The position numbers were made by a program, and so were the translations under genes. A stretch of 64,000 nt of DNA from an uncultured Pelagibacteraceae bacterium (GTDB taxonomy: Bacteria > Pseudomonadota > Alphaproteobacteria > Pelagibacterales > Pelagibacteraceae). Position 1 is the first letter of the stretch. Each line of letters starts with the position of its first letter. Of this stretch, positions 25,425-35,154 are shown in pieces. Location of the stretch: assembly GCA_902570055.1 (NCBI GenBank), contig CACFWQ010000001.1:50702-114701 (forward strand), read 5' to 3'. The notes below the pieces were generated by a model. The model ran no database searches. It was not told the DNA's origin and was given only the letters and a program-made list of their open reading frames with translations.

Positions 25425-27854
25425 ATGGAAAAAATTCAGTCACACGCAAAGTTAGTCATTGTTGGTGGAGGTATTTTAGGAGTAAGTTTATTATATCATC
25501 TTGCTAAAGAAGGATGGAAAGACTTGGTATTAATTGAAAAAGGTGAACTTACATCGGGTTCTACTTGGCATGCAGCAGGTCAATGTCCTCATATGGTTGG
25601 AAGTTATAATTTAGCAAAAGTTCACCAACACTCTACTAATCTCTATAAACAACTAGAAAAAGAAACAGGGCAAGCTACGGGTTTTCATGAGTGTGGAAGT
25701 TTAAGATTGGCTTACAAAAAAGAAGATATTGATTGGTTTCACTACGTAAAAGGAATTATGGATAATGTGGGGTCTCCCGCAGAAATACTTTCGCCAAATG
25801 AAATAAGAAAAGTCCATCCTTTTATTAGATTGGATGGATTGCTTGCAGCATTTCATACTCCTGAAGATGGTCACACTGATCCTACGAGCACTACAAACGC
25901 TATGGCTAAAGGAGCAAGAAATGATGGAGCCAAAATATATAGAAAAAATAGAGTAACAGATATTAAACAACTTCCATCAGGAGAATGGAAAGTTTTTACA
26001 GAAAATGGAGATATAGTTTGTGAACACGTAGTTAATGCAGCAGGAAGTTTTTGTCCTGAAGTTGGTGCAATGGTTGGTTTAAAAGAAGTCCCTAGTATAA
26101 ATATGATACATCATTATTTAGTTACTGAATCTCATCCAGAAATTGAAAAACTAGAAAAAGAATTGCCTGTAACAAGAGATCCTGAAGCTTCAGCTTATTT
26201 AAGACAAGAAGGCAAAGGTCTGTTAATTGGTCCATACGAAAAAGATGCTAAAGCTTGGGCATTAAACGGAATGGACTGGAAGTTTGATATGGAACTATTA
26301 GAACCTGAGCTCGATAGAATTGAAAAACATCTTGAAATAGGAATGAATAGAATTCCTCAGTTTAAAGATGTTGGGATAAAAAAAATTATTTGTGGACCAA
26401 TTACTCATACACCCGATGATAATTTTTTTGCTGGTCCTGCTCCAGGATTAAAAAATTTCTGGATGGCTTGTGCAGCCAGCGTAGGTATTGCACAAGGTGG
26501 GGGTATAGGAAAATATCTTGCTCAATGGATAGTGCATGGAGACTCAGAAATAAATATGCTTGAATTTGAACCAAGAAGATACATGAGTTGGGTAAATAAA
26601 AAGTATGCAGTTGAAAAATCCATTAATCAATACACTAGAATGTATGTCACTCCAATGCCAAGTGAAAGTATCGAAGTTGGAAGACCAATGAAAACAACAC
26701 CTATATATAATAAATTGAAAGATATGGGAGCTGTATATTTAGACTCTTATGGTTGGGAAAAACCCATATGGTTTGGAAAACCTGGAATGAAAGAAGAATA
26801 TAGTTTTAAAAGATCAAATGCCTTTCCATATGTACAAAAAGAATGTGAAAATGTTCAGAATAATGTTGGAATTTTAGATTTAAGTACATTTGCAAAATAT
26901 GAAATTAGAGGAAATGATAGTGAGGCATATTTAAATAGGTTATGCGCAAACACAATTCCAAAAAAAGATGGGGGTATAATTCTTGGTCATACACTAAATA
27001 ATATAGGCAGAATACAAAGTGAATTAACCATAACTAAATTGTCTAAAGATAATTTTTATGTTCTATCGTCAACAGCTTCTGAGATAAGAGATCTAGACTG
27101 GTTTAATCATAATCTTAACAAAGATGAAAAAGTTGAAATAAAAAATGTAACTGAAAATTATGGAGCTCTTGTTTTGGTAGGACCAAAATCTAGAAATGTA
27201 TTATCACAATTAACTTCTGAAAATTTAGATAATGTAAATTTTCCTTGGTTAAAAGGAAAAGAAATAGAAATAAACAAAGTACCTGTAAGAGCTCTACGTA
27301 TTAATTATATGGGAGAATTGGGTTGGGAATTACATCACCCAATGAAACAAATGGGATCTTTATATGATGCTATTTGTGAAGTAGGTAAAAAAGATAACCT
27401 AACAAATTTTGGAACATATGCTGTTAATTCTCTTAGACTGGAAAAAGCCTATCGTGGTTGGGGAGCAGAATTAACAGGAGAAATAAGCTTGGTTGAAGCA
27501 GGTATGGATCGTTTTTTTAATTTAAACAAAAAAAGTAAATTTATAGGATCTGAGGCCCTAAGAGATAAACTGCAATCTGGAGTTGATATAAAAATAGTCT
27601 ACTTAGAAATAGATGTTAATGATGCTGATGCAAGAGGAAATGAACCTGTCTACAATAATAACAAGATCGTTGGTGTAGTAACTTCAGGGGGATATGGATT
27701 TAGAGTTAAAAAAAGTCTAGCCTTTGCTTATGTAAAGTCTGAGTTAGCTAAAAATGGAACTGAACTCTTGGTAGAAATTCAAGGAGAAAAAAGGAAGGCA
27801 AAAATCCTCAACGAACCAACCTACGACCCTTATAACAAAAAATTAAAATCATAG
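25425..27854 (+). CDS. Dimethylglycine dehydrogenase-like FAD/folate enzyme
   Basis: 809 residues in two parts. About residues 8-390 form the FAD-dependent amine oxidase domain (LVIVGGGILGVSLLYHL, and GSTWHAAG with the His that usually carries covalent FAD). The rest is a GcvT-like tetrahydrofolate domain (LNRLCANTIPKKDGGI, GELGWELHHP, LRLEKAYRGWGAELTGE). Such enzymes demethylate dimethylglycine or sarcosine and load the carbon on folate. In betaine-using marine bacteria this gives glycine and one-carbon units. Sarcosine dehydrogenase is the main alternative. A second folate enzyme follows 58 bases downstream. Confidence 0.88.
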   Translation: MEKIQSHAKLVIVGGGILGVSLLYHLAKEGWKDLVLIEKGELTSGSTWHAAGQCPHMVGSYNLAKVHQHSTNLYKQLEKETGQATGFHECGSLRLAYKKEDIDWFHYVKGIMDNVGSPAEILSPNEIRKVHPFIRLDGLLAAFHTPEDGHTDPTSTTNAMAKGARNDGAKIYRKNRVTDIKQLPSGEWKVFTENGDIVCEHVVNAAGSFCPEVGAMVGLKEVPSINMIHHYLVTESHPEIEKLEKELPVTRDPEASAYLRQEGKGLLIGPYEKDAKAWALNGMDWKFDMELLEPELDRIEKHLEIGMNRIPQFKDVGIKKIICGPITHTPDDNFFAGPAPGLKNFWMACAASVGIAQGGGIGKYLAQWIVHGDSEINMLEFEPRRYMSWVNKKYAVEKSINQYTRMYVTPMPSESIEVGRPMKTTPIYNKLKDMGAVYLDSYGWEKPIWFGKPGMKEEYSFKRSNAFPYVQKECENVQNNVGILDLSTFAKYEIRGNDSEAYLNRLCANTIPKKDGGIILGHTLNNIGRIQSELTITKLSKDNFYVLSSTASEIRDLDWFNHNLNKDEKVEIKNVTENYGALVLVGPKSRNVLSQLTSENLDNVNFPWLKGKEIEINKVPVRALRINYMGELGWELHHPMKQMGSLYDAICEVGKKDNLTNFGTYAVNSLRLEKAYRGWGAELTGEISLVEAGMDRFFNLNKKSKFIGSEALRDKLQSGVDIKIVYLEIDVNDADARGNEPVYNNNKIVGVVTSGGYGFRVKKSLAFAYVKSELAKNGTELLVEIQGEKRKAKILNEPTYDPYNKKLKS

Positions 27855-27912
27855 TGATTTTTATTGACAGTTAAAAAAAAATAAAGCAGTTTCCGATTTT
27901 TAGGTAAATTTT

Positions 27913-29103
27913 ATGGCAACTAAAAGTAATACTCCTCCAAAACCTTATCTAGGCTTTGGAACAAGAATTAGAAAGTCTCCTTTCTTCGAATCAACTTTAA
28001 AATGGGGATGCAAAGAATATACGACTTACAATCATATGTATTTCCCAGTTTATTATAATACACCTGAAGAAGATTTTTGGAGCTTGGTTAATGATGTTAC
28101 TCTTTGGGATGTGTCTGTAGAAAGACAAGTTGAAATTAAAGGCCCTGATGCAACAAAATTCACTCAATTACTAACACCAAGAAATTTATCAGGCTGCAAA
28201 GTAGATCAATGTAAATATGTTTTAAATACAAATTATGAGGGTGGAATTCTTAGTGATCCTATCTTGTTAAGATTAGCTGAAGATCATTGGTGGTATTCAA
28301 TTTCCGATAGTGATCTACTTCTTTGGGCAATGGGTGTAGCTGGAAAAGACAAGTATGATATTGAGCTCAGAGAACCTGATGTATCACCGCTACAAGTTCA
28401 AGGTCCTAAATCAAGAGCTTTAATGACAGAATTGTTTGGATCATGGATTAATGATTTAAAATATTACTGGTGTAAACAAACTGAAATTAAAGGCATCCCT
28501 GTAGTAATTTCTAGAACAGGTTGGAGTGGTGAAATTGGTTATGAAGTTTATCTACGTGATGGTAAAAAAGGCCCAGATCTTTATGAAATGATAATGGCTG
28601 CAGGTGAAAAACATAAAATTGCACCAACAGGACCATCACAAATAAGAAGAGTTGAAGCTGGAATTTTTTCATATTTCCAAGATATGCGTGTAACTGATAA
28701 TCCTTTTGAAATTGGAATGGATAGATTAGTTGATCTTGAAATGGAGGCTGACTTTGTGGGTAAAGAAGCTCTTAAAAAAATCAAACAAGAAGGAATAAAA
28801 AGAAAATTAGTTGGTATTGAAATTCTTGGTGATCCAATAAGTAAAGTTGTTCCGCCAGAATACACTCCTGGCTACTTTGTTCCTGATCATTGGCCAATAT
28901 TTGATGATAAAAATGAAATTGGCTACGTTACTTCTAAATGTTATTCACCAAGGCTGAAAAAAAATATTGGTTACGCTTTTATTCCTATAGATTATGCAAA
29001 AAATGACACTAAATTTATTATAAGATCACCTTATGCAAATCTTGAAGCAAAAGTGGTACCATTGCCTTTTTACGATCCAAAAAAACAAATTCCTATAAAA
29101 TAA
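27913..29103 (+). CDS. GcvT-family folate-dependent methyltransferase, DmdA-like
   Basis: 396 residues of the GcvT fold. The middle aligns with what I recall of DMSP demethylase DmdA: YNHMYFPVYY, WDVSVERQVEIKG, LSDPILLRL, WWYSISDSDLLLWA, VQGPKS, then RTGWSGEIGYEVYL and DNPFEIGMDRLVDLE. DmdA moves a methyl group from DMSP to tetrahydrofolate. This protein is about 27 residues longer than the Pelagibacter DmdA I know, and its YEVYL region is closer to general aminomethyltransferases, so it may be a paralogue that demethylates another compound. It lies in a run with dimethylglycine dehydrogenase and a betaine-type hydroxylase. Confidence 0.72.
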   Translation: MATKSNTPPKPYLGFGTRIRKSPFFESTLKWGCKEYTTYNHMYFPVYYNTPEEDFWSLVNDVTLWDVSVERQVEIKGPDATKFTQLLTPRNLSGCKVDQCKYVLNTNYEGGILSDPILLRLAEDHWWYSISDSDLLLWAMGVAGKDKYDIELREPDVSPLQVQGPKSRALMTELFGSWINDLKYYWCKQTEIKGIPVVISRTGWSGEIGYEVYLRDGKKGPDLYEMIMAAGEKHKIAPTGPSQIRRVEAGIFSYFQDMRVTDNPFEIGMDRLVDLEMEADFVGKEALKKIKQEGIKRKLVGIEILGDPISKVVPPEYTPGYFVPDHWPIFDDKNEIGYVTSKCYSPRLKKNIGYAFIPIDYAKNDTKFIIRSPYANLEAKVVPLPFYDPKKQIPIK

Positions 29104-29142
29104 ATTATTAATGCTCTCACAATCTATTAATGAGAGTAATTT

Positions 29143-30000
29143 TTGAGTTTTAAAGATACATTTTTAGCTGCACTAGTTCCAATTTTTTTAGGATTTGGTT
29201 TTGTAATTGCAAAACCAGCAATGGAATATTTCCCTCCTTTTCTTTTGATGGGTTTAAGATTTACTTTTGCGGCATCAATTTTAATTTGGTGGTTTCCAAT
29301 ACCAATGGGTTTTCTTAAAAAAATATTTATTGCATCTCTTATAGCCAACACATTGCAGTATAGTGTTACATACACAGGTTTAAGCATGATTGATGCTTCT
29401 GCTGCTGTATTGCTTGTACAGATGGAAGTTCCTTTTGGAGTTATATTTGCTTATTTTATGCTGAAAGAAAAACCGACCTTCAGAAGTATAATTGGTATAA
29501 GTATTGCATTTATTGGGGTTTATATTTTAACAGGCGCACCTAATTTAGATGGTAAATTTATTGGTGCAGCCTTAGTAGTTATAGGATCGGGTATTTGGGC
29601 ATTGGGACAAGTTTTAGTCAAACCCTTGAGCAAAGAAATAAACCCATTGGCTCTTGTTGCTTGGTTGGCTTTATTTTCTGGTCCAATTCTAATAACTCTT
29701 TCTACTATTTTTGATGGAAATACAATTAATTACTTTAAAGCAGCAAATCTTAATAGTTGGTTAATTGCAATTTATTTGGGATTCATTATGCAACCAATTA
29801 CCTATGGTTGTTTCTATTATGTGTTAAAAAATAATCCTATATATAAAGTTTTGCCTATAGTTACTATGGGTATACCTCTTACTGGATTATTGGCTGCTAT
29901 TTTTATTCTTGGAGAAGAGCCAACTAAAGAATTATTTATTGGTGGCATTATTATTCTTATTGGAGTGGTTATGATAGTATTTAATAAAAAAAAAAATTAA
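29143..30000 (+). CDS. EamA/DMT-family transporter
   Basis: 285 residues, ten predicted membrane helices in two EamA repeats. The first has LGFGFVIAKPAMEYFPPF and LRFTFAASILIWW, the second GSGIWALGQVLVKP. The frame only offers a TTG start at 29143, since the nearby ATG at 29130 runs into a stop. Members export or import metabolites; this one probably moves a methylated compound handled by its neighbours (inference). Confidence 0.85.
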   Translation: MSFKDTFLAALVPIFLGFGFVIAKPAMEYFPPFLLMGLRFTFAASILIWWFPIPMGFLKKIFIASLIANTLQYSVTYTGLSMIDASAAVLLVQMEVPFGVIFAYFMLKEKPTFRSIIGISIAFIGVYILTGAPNLDGKFIGAALVVIGSGIWALGQVLVKPLSKEINPLALVAWLALFSGPILITLSTIFDGNTINYFKAANLNSWLIAIYLGFIMQPITYGCFYYVLKNNPIYKVLPIVTMGIPLTGLLAAIFILGEEPTKELFIGGIIILIGVVMIVFNKKKN

Positions 30001-30023
30001 AAATTACTTATTTGTCTAATAAG

Positions 30024-31184
30024 ATGAGTTTATTTAAATCGGTCAAAGTTATAAATTCTGGAAAAACTATTCTTTTATCACGAAAATATGGTGTTCCTAT
30101 TCGATATCACTCTACTTGGTTAAGAGATAATGCAAATGATCACGAAACAAGAGATAAAAATAATGGCCAACGTTTAATTTCCATTTCCGATATACCAATC
30201 AACACTTACATTAAGTCTGCTTTTCTTGATAAAAGAGGGGAAAATTTAACTATAAATTTTTTGCCTAATAAAAAAAAAGTTCAATTCTCGACTCGTTGGC
30301 TCATATCTCATGCTTATGATAAAAAACAAAATAATTCAAAAGTTTGGCTTCATCCTGATTTAAAATCATGGACAAAAGCTTCTTTAAAACGCATTCCAAC
30401 AATTAATTACAAAATTGCCAAATCAAACAAAAATTCATTTATTAAATGGCTTAAATCTCTACATTATTATGGTTTTGCAAAAATGACGGGATGCAAAAAA
30501 AAATCTGGAACTGTTATAAAAATAGCAAAACTTTTTGGTTATGTGCGTGAAACAAACTACGGTAGATTGTTTGATGTAAAATCTAAAACAAACGCTATAA
30601 ATTTAGCTTACACAAATCTTGGTTTACAAGCACATACAGATAATCCTTACAGAAATCCAGTTCCTACTATACAAATTCTTCATTGTATTGAAAATTCTGT
30701 TAAAGGTGGTGACTCAAAAGTTGTTGATGGTTTTCGTGCAAGCCTTAATTTAAAAAAAGAAAATAATAAATATTTTAGATTACTTACAAAATATTGTTCA
30801 AATTTTGAATTTAAAGGAAAAAAAAATGTTCACTTAAAGTCTCGTTTCCCAATGATCGCTTTATCACCTGATGGTGAACTAACAGGAGTTCATTTCAATA
30901 ATCGTTCAATGGCACCTATTACGGATGTTCCTTACAACGATATGTTAAATTATTACAAGGCTTACAGAAAATTTTCCAATATAATTAATGATCCAAAGAT
31001 GGCTGTCAGTTTTAAACTAAATCCAGGTGATTGCTTTATAGTTGATAATACAAGAGTTCTTCATGCAAGAAAAGCCTACTCAAGTTCTGGAAGCAGATGG
31101 TTGCAAGGCTGCTATATTGATAAAGATGGGCTCTTGTCAAAAATTTCTACAATGTCAGAAAAATTATCTATTAATAAAGTTTAA
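30024..31184 (+). CDS. Gamma-butyrobetaine/trimethyllysine hydroxylase-like 2OG dioxygenase
   Basis: 386 residues (ATG at 30024; a TTG at 30012 would add four). An N-terminal GBBH-like domain (YHSTWLRDNANDHETRD) precedes the TauD-type core with iron ligands in LQAHTDNPYR and VLHARKAY and the 2OG-binding Arg near the end (GSRWLQGCYID). The known gamma-butyrobetaine hydroxylases hold a structural Zn by Cys residues just after WLRDN; those Cys are absent here. Substrate may be gamma-butyrobetaine, trimethyllysine or another betaine. It lies 11-23 bases after an EamA gene. Confidence 0.8.
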   Translation: MSLFKSVKVINSGKTILLSRKYGVPIRYHSTWLRDNANDHETRDKNNGQRLISISDIPINTYIKSAFLDKRGENLTINFLPNKKKVQFSTRWLISHAYDKKQNNSKVWLHPDLKSWTKASLKRIPTINYKIAKSNKNSFIKWLKSLHYYGFAKMTGCKKKSGTVIKIAKLFGYVRETNYGRLFDVKSKTNAINLAYTNLGLQAHTDNPYRNPVPTIQILHCIENSVKGGDSKVVDGFRASLNLKKENNKYFRLLTKYCSNFEFKGKKNVHLKSRFPMIALSPDGELTGVHFNNRSMAPITDVPYNDMLNYYKAYRKFSNIINDPKMAVSFKLNPGDCFIVDNTRVLHARKAYSSSGSRWLQGCYIDKDGLLSKISTMSEKLSINKV

Positions 31185-31314
31185 TCTATAAATAACATGT
31201 GATAAGAGATCTTAACCATGTATTTCCACTTTTTGGAAAACTAGAAAGCCATAATATCATTTTTTTAATATAGTAGATTTTTATTGTTGTGATAAGTTTA
31301 AATGTCTATTTATG

Positions 31315-32022
31315 CTATCCAAAATTCTGAAGATATGGAAATATATTATAAATATAATATCCAATAACCTGTAATTGATTAGATAAAATTAAAACTCCAG
31401 TCAAAAGTAAAATTAACCCTCCGATCTTCAAAACTTTATTAATATTTTTTTTGAAATTTTTTGAAAATAATAAAAATTTCTGTATTAAAAAACCAGACAT
31501 TACAAAGGGAATAGCTAGTCCTAAAGAATAAAAGACAAGTAATATAATTGCTTTTGTGATGTTTTCTTCTGTTGCTGCTAAAGCTAGAATGGATCCTAAA
31601 ATAGGCCCGATGCAAGGCGTCCATCCAAATGCAAATGCCATTCCAATAATGAAAACAAATAATTGATTTGATGATTTGTTTGTATAGTATTTTTTTTCGT
31701 AATCAAGAAATTTAATATTTATTATCCCGAGCAATTGTAAAGAAAAAATAATAATTATTAGTCCTGCAACAATTCTTAATAGGTTTGAATTTTGAAGTAA
31801 AAATTTTCCTAATACTGAAGCAGTGGCGCCTAGAACAATGAATACAAATGAAAATCCTAATGAAAATAATAATAAAGGAATAAAATTGATTTTTTTAGTT
31901 TCAATCATTTCATTTAACGATTGACCTGAAATAAAAGAAATATAACCTGGTATTAAGGGTAATATACATGGTGACAAAAAACTAATTAATCCAGCACCTA
32001 AAGCAATAAATAATTCAATCAT
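31315..32022 (-). CDS. ccdA: CcdA-type thiol-reducing membrane protein
   Basis: 235 residues, six predicted membrane helices. The two redox Cys are in LSPCILPLIPGYISF (near residue 18) and GWTPCIGPILGS (near 139), the CcdA/DsbD-beta pattern. It carries electrons from cytoplasmic thioredoxin to periplasmic thiols, mainly for cytochrome c assembly. No ccm gene or thioredoxin-like partner is next to it. It is 11 bases downstream of the FAH-family gene, perhaps on that transcript. Confidence 0.9.
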   Translation of the reverse strand: MIELFIALGAGLISFLSPCILPLIPGYISFISGQSLNEMIETKKINFIPLLLFSLGFSFVFIVLGATASVLGKFLLQNSNLLRIVAGLIIIIFSLQLLGIINIKFLDYEKKYYTNKSSNQLFVFIIGMAFAFGWTPCIGPILGSILALAATEENITKAIILLVFYSLGLAIPFVMSGFLIQKFLLFSKNFKKNINKVLKIGGLILLLTGVLILSNQLQVIGYYIYNIFPYLQNFG

Positions 32023-32033
32023 AATTTATTTTC

Positions 32034-32873
32034 TTAATCAGATACAACTTTTGAATTTTGATTACCCAAATTATCAATAGCTAGCTTAATACTGTCACCT
32101 ATTTTAAGGAATACAGGAGGCTTCATTCCCATGCCAACACCCGCAGGTGTTCCAGTAGTTATTAAATCACCAGGTTGTAATGACATAAACTTGCTTAAGT
32201 AAGAAAGTATAAAGTTTGTATTAAATATCATATTTTTTGTATTTCCTGATTGCATTCTTTTTTCGTTTACATCTAATGTTAAGTTTAAATTATTAATATC
32301 TGAGATTTCATCTTTGGTAACCAAATAAGGTCCTATTGGTCCAAATGTATCTCCAGATTTACCTTTTACCCATTGTCCCATTTTTTCAATTTGCCATTCT
32401 CTCTCACTAACATCATTTACTATGCAATATCCCAAAATATGGTTTGGGGCCTCTTCTTCAGTTATATTTTTTGTTTCTTTTCCAACAACAAAGCCCAATT
32501 CAATCTCCCAGTCTAATTTAGTTGAACCTTTGGGCATTAATATATTATCGTTGGGTCCGGAAATTGAACTAGCAGCTTTCATAAAAATAATTGGCTCTGA
32601 TGGTATTTTTAATCCAGTTTCTTTTGCATGATCAGAATAATTTAATCCTATTGCTACGAATTTTCCAGGTTTGTTTATACAAGAACCTATTCTTTCATTA
32701 TTAGATATCTCTGGTAATTTTTTTAAATCAATTTTTTTTAATTTTGTAATTATTTCAAAATTTAAATAATTAGGATTGAAGTCTTCGACATGAGCGCTCA
32801 AATCTTTAATTTTATTATTATCTAAAATGGCTGGCTTTTCTTTTCCTTTTACTCCAACTCTTAATAATTTCAT
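32034..32873 (-). CDS. Fumarylacetoacetate hydrolase (FAH) family protein
   Basis: 279 residues with the FAH C-terminal domain. Metal ligands are seen in LDWEIELGFVVGKETKNI, preceded by GLNYSDHAKETG. GTPAGVGMGMKPP is the family end motif. Family members hydrolyse acylpyruvates or 2,4-diketo-3-deoxy sugar acids, or decarboxylate oxaloacetate. Here it is followed by an aldolase and an aldehyde dehydrogenase, suggesting breakdown of a 3-deoxy-2-keto (or 2,4-diketo) acid to pyruvate (inference). One base separates it from the aldolase gene. Confidence 0.88.
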   Translation of the reverse strand: MKLLRVGVKGKEKPAILDNNKIKDLSAHVEDFNPNYLNFEIITKLKKIDLKKLPEISNNERIGSCINKPGKFVAIGLNYSDHAKETGLKIPSEPIIFMKAASSISGPNDNILMPKGSTKLDWEIELGFVVGKETKNITEEEAPNHILGYCIVNDVSEREWQIEKMGQWVKGKSGDTFGPIGPYLVTKDEISDINNLNLTLDVNEKRMQSGNTKNMIFNTNFILSYLSKFMSLQPGDLITTGTPAGVGMGMKPPVFLKIGDSIKLAIDNLGNQNSKVVSD

Positions 32874-33641
32874 TTAATTTTTATTTTTTAATTTTGATAC
32901 AATGGATTTTGCACCATCACTCATAAATATTCTATCACTGCCAACTGTTACAATTTGAAATCCAAGATCAATCATTTTTTTAGCATATTCTGGTGTAGCA
33001 TTATGAATACCAGCAACCAAATTGTGTTTCTTTGCATGTTTTAGTATATTGACCAATTGTTCATAAGTTGGATGTCCTTCTGGTTTATCAAAACCAGGTT
33101 TTTCTCCAATTGCTAAACTTAAATCAGCTGGTCCGATATAAACCCCATCAATTCCTGGTGTACTCATTATTTTATCTAATTCTTTTAAAGCTCCTTTGGT
33201 TTCAATCATCGCTAATTTTAAAATTTCATCGTTTGCATTATCTACATAATCACTTCCTCCATACATAAAACCTCTTGTTGGGCCAAAGCTTCTGTGGCCT
33301 TTTGGAGGATATAAACATGCTTGAACAAATTTTTCTGCTTGTTCTCTATTGCTTACCATTGGACAAATTATTCCATATGCGCCTGCGTCAAGAACTTTCA
33401 TTATTTGACCTGGTTCATTCCAGTTTAATCTGGCCATTGGGACGACATCAGTCGTTGAGATTGCTTGAAATATTTGCAAAACATTAGAATGATCAATAGC
33501 TCCATGCTGCATATCTATAGTTAAAGAGTCCCAACCTTGATGGGACATTACTTCTGCAGAGAATGAACTTGGAATTTCTAACCAGCCATTAATGGCTGCT
33601 TTTCCTTCTTTAAATATTTGTTTAAGTTTATTTTTTCTCAA
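32874..33641 (-). CDS. HpcH/HpaI-family aldolase
   Basis: 255-residue class II metal-dependent pyruvate aldolase. Catalytic His is in DMQHGAIDH, Arg in PMARLNWN, metal ligands in MIETKGAL and GPADLSLAIG, and YPPKGHRSFGPTRG is the family loop. It splits a 2-keto-3-deoxy or 4-hydroxy-2-keto acid into pyruvate and an aldehyde. The aldehyde would go to the dehydrogenase five bases upstream in the same operon. Confidence 0.9.
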   Translation of the reverse strand: MRKNKLKQIFKEGKAAINGWLEIPSSFSAEVMSHQGWDSLTIDMQHGAIDHSNVLQIFQAISTTDVVPMARLNWNEPGQIMKVLDAGAYGIICPMVSNREQAEKFVQACLYPPKGHRSFGPTRGFMYGGSDYVDNANDEILKLAMIETKGALKELDKIMSTPGIDGVYIGPADLSLAIGEKPGFDKPEGHPTYEQLVNILKHAKKHNLVAGIHNATPEYAKKMIDLGFQIVTVGSDRIFMSDGAKSIVSKLKNKN

Positions 33642-33646
33642 TTTAA

Positions 33647-35089
33647 CTAACCTTTAATCCCAAGGTGAGTGTATTTTACATTTAAATAGTCTTTAATTGC
33701 CATTGAACCACCCTCTCTACCATAACCAGTTTTTTTAATTCCACCAAATGGTGCTTCTGCAATCGCAATCAAAGGTGTATTAACTCCAACTGTGCCTGTT
33801 TCTATTTGTTCTGAAGCTCTATGCGCTTGTTCCATTGAATTAGTACAAATATAACTTGCTAAACCTAGCTCATGATTATTTGCTCTTTTAATGACTTCGT
33901 CAAATGTTTTAAATGATAACATTGGCACTAAAGGTCCAAATGGTTCTTGTTTCATAATAGTAAAATCATCTTTTACATCGTCAAAAATAGTTGGTTCATA
34001 ATAAAAACCTTTGTTAAATCCTGATGGTCTTTTTCCACCCAATAAAACTTTTGCACCTTCTTGTTTTGTTTTTTCTACAAGTTCTTCAATTTCATTTAGT
34101 CTTTTTTTTGTAGTCATTGGTCCTAGCTGAACATCGGCATCCATGCCATTTCCTATTTTTAGTTTTTTTGCTTTTTCTACAAACAAATTTACAAAATCTT
34201 TTTTCTTATTATCTTGAATGTAAAATCTACTTGGAGAAATACATACCTGTCCATTATTTCTAAATTTTGCAGCAATAGCCATATCTGTGGCTTTTTCAAT
34301 GTTTGCATCATCAAAAACAATAAAAGGTGAGTGGCCGCTAAGTTCCATTGTTACTCTTTGAACTTTGTCAGCAGCTTGTTTTAATATTAATTTTCCTACT
34401 CTTGTAGATCCAGTAAGTGAAATTTTTTTAATTATATCTGATGAAATTAATTGTGAAGCAATACTTGGTGGGTCTCCTGACAATAAATTTACAACGCCTG
34501 GAGGAATTCCACTTTCTCTACATATGTCAACAAGTTCCATAACTGTGCCTGGTGTTATTACATCAGGTTTAACAATAACAGAACAACCTGCTGCTAAAGC
34601 TGTTGATATTTTTCTAGCAGATAAAACTAATGGAAAATTCCATGGAGTTAATGCCGCTACAACACCAACAGGTTGATAATACACATGCACTCTAGTATCT
34701 ACAAATCTACTTTCCACTGTTTGCCCATAAATTCTTTTTGTTTCTTCTGCATTCCATTCAAATATATCTGCAGCTCCTCCGACTTCTCCTTTGGCTTCAG
34801 TAAATGGTTTTCCAACTTCTAATGTCATCCATTTTGCAAGGACATCTTGTTTCTCTCTCATTTTATCTGCAATTCTTCTTATGATGTATGCTCTTTGCCA
34901 AGGAGGTGTTTTTTTCCAAACTGCCAAACCTTTTTCAGCAGATTTGAGAGCTTTGTCTACATCAACTGTTGTTGCTTTTGATGCATGGCCAAGTATTTCT
35001 TCTGTTGCAGGATTTATTACTTCGTAAGTTTCCTTCTTTTCTGAAGGCTGCCATTTGCCATCAATGAATTGTCCAAATTTTTCGTACAT
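33647..35089 (-). CDS. NAD(P)-dependent aldehyde dehydrogenase (succinate-semialdehyde/lactaldehyde type)
   Basis: 480-residue aldehyde dehydrogenase. The catalytic Cys (about residue 284) is in NNGQVCISPSRFYI, the base Glu (about 249) in TMELSGHSPFIVF, and LTGSTRVGKLI is the NAD loop. Closest classes by eye are succinate-semialdehyde and lactaldehyde/glycolaldehyde dehydrogenases. First gene of the operon with the aldolase and FAH protein; divergent from the GYD gene. Confidence 0.92.
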   Translation of the reverse strand: MYEKFGQFIDGKWQPSEKKETYEVINPATEEILGHASKATTVDVDKALKSAEKGLAVWKKTPPWQRAYIIRRIADKMREKQDVLAKWMTLEVGKPFTEAKGEVGGAADIFEWNAEETKRIYGQTVESRFVDTRVHVYYQPVGVVAALTPWNFPLVLSARKISTALAAGCSVIVKPDVITPGTVMELVDICRESGIPPGVVNLLSGDPPSIASQLISSDIIKKISLTGSTRVGKLILKQAADKVQRVTMELSGHSPFIVFDDANIEKATDMAIAAKFRNNGQVCISPSRFYIQDNKKKDFVNLFVEKAKKLKIGNGMDADVQLGPMTTKKRLNEIEELVEKTKQEGAKVLLGGKRPSGFNKGFYYEPTIFDDVKDDFTIMKQEPFGPLVPMLSFKTFDEVIKRANNHELGLASYICTNSMEQAHRASEQIETGTVGVNTPLIAIAEAPFGGIKKTGYGREGGSMAIKDYLNVKYTHLGIKG

Positions 35090-35154
35090 AATAAAAATTT
35101 TCTATTTCAAGTTGTGATTTTAACAACTAATTTAATAATAATTAAATATTGAAA

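Noticed and set aside
29109..29145. Terminator-like CTCTCA/TGAGAG repeat between the DmdA-like and EamA genes
   Set aside because: The stem is only 6 bp with an 11-base loop, and the T-run is short; too weak to list as a terminator.
31185..31314. Possible small RNA or gene in the 130-base gap between the GBBH-like and ccdA genes
   Set aside because: Only very short frames (such as eight codons from the ATG near 31217) and no stable stem; nothing supportable.
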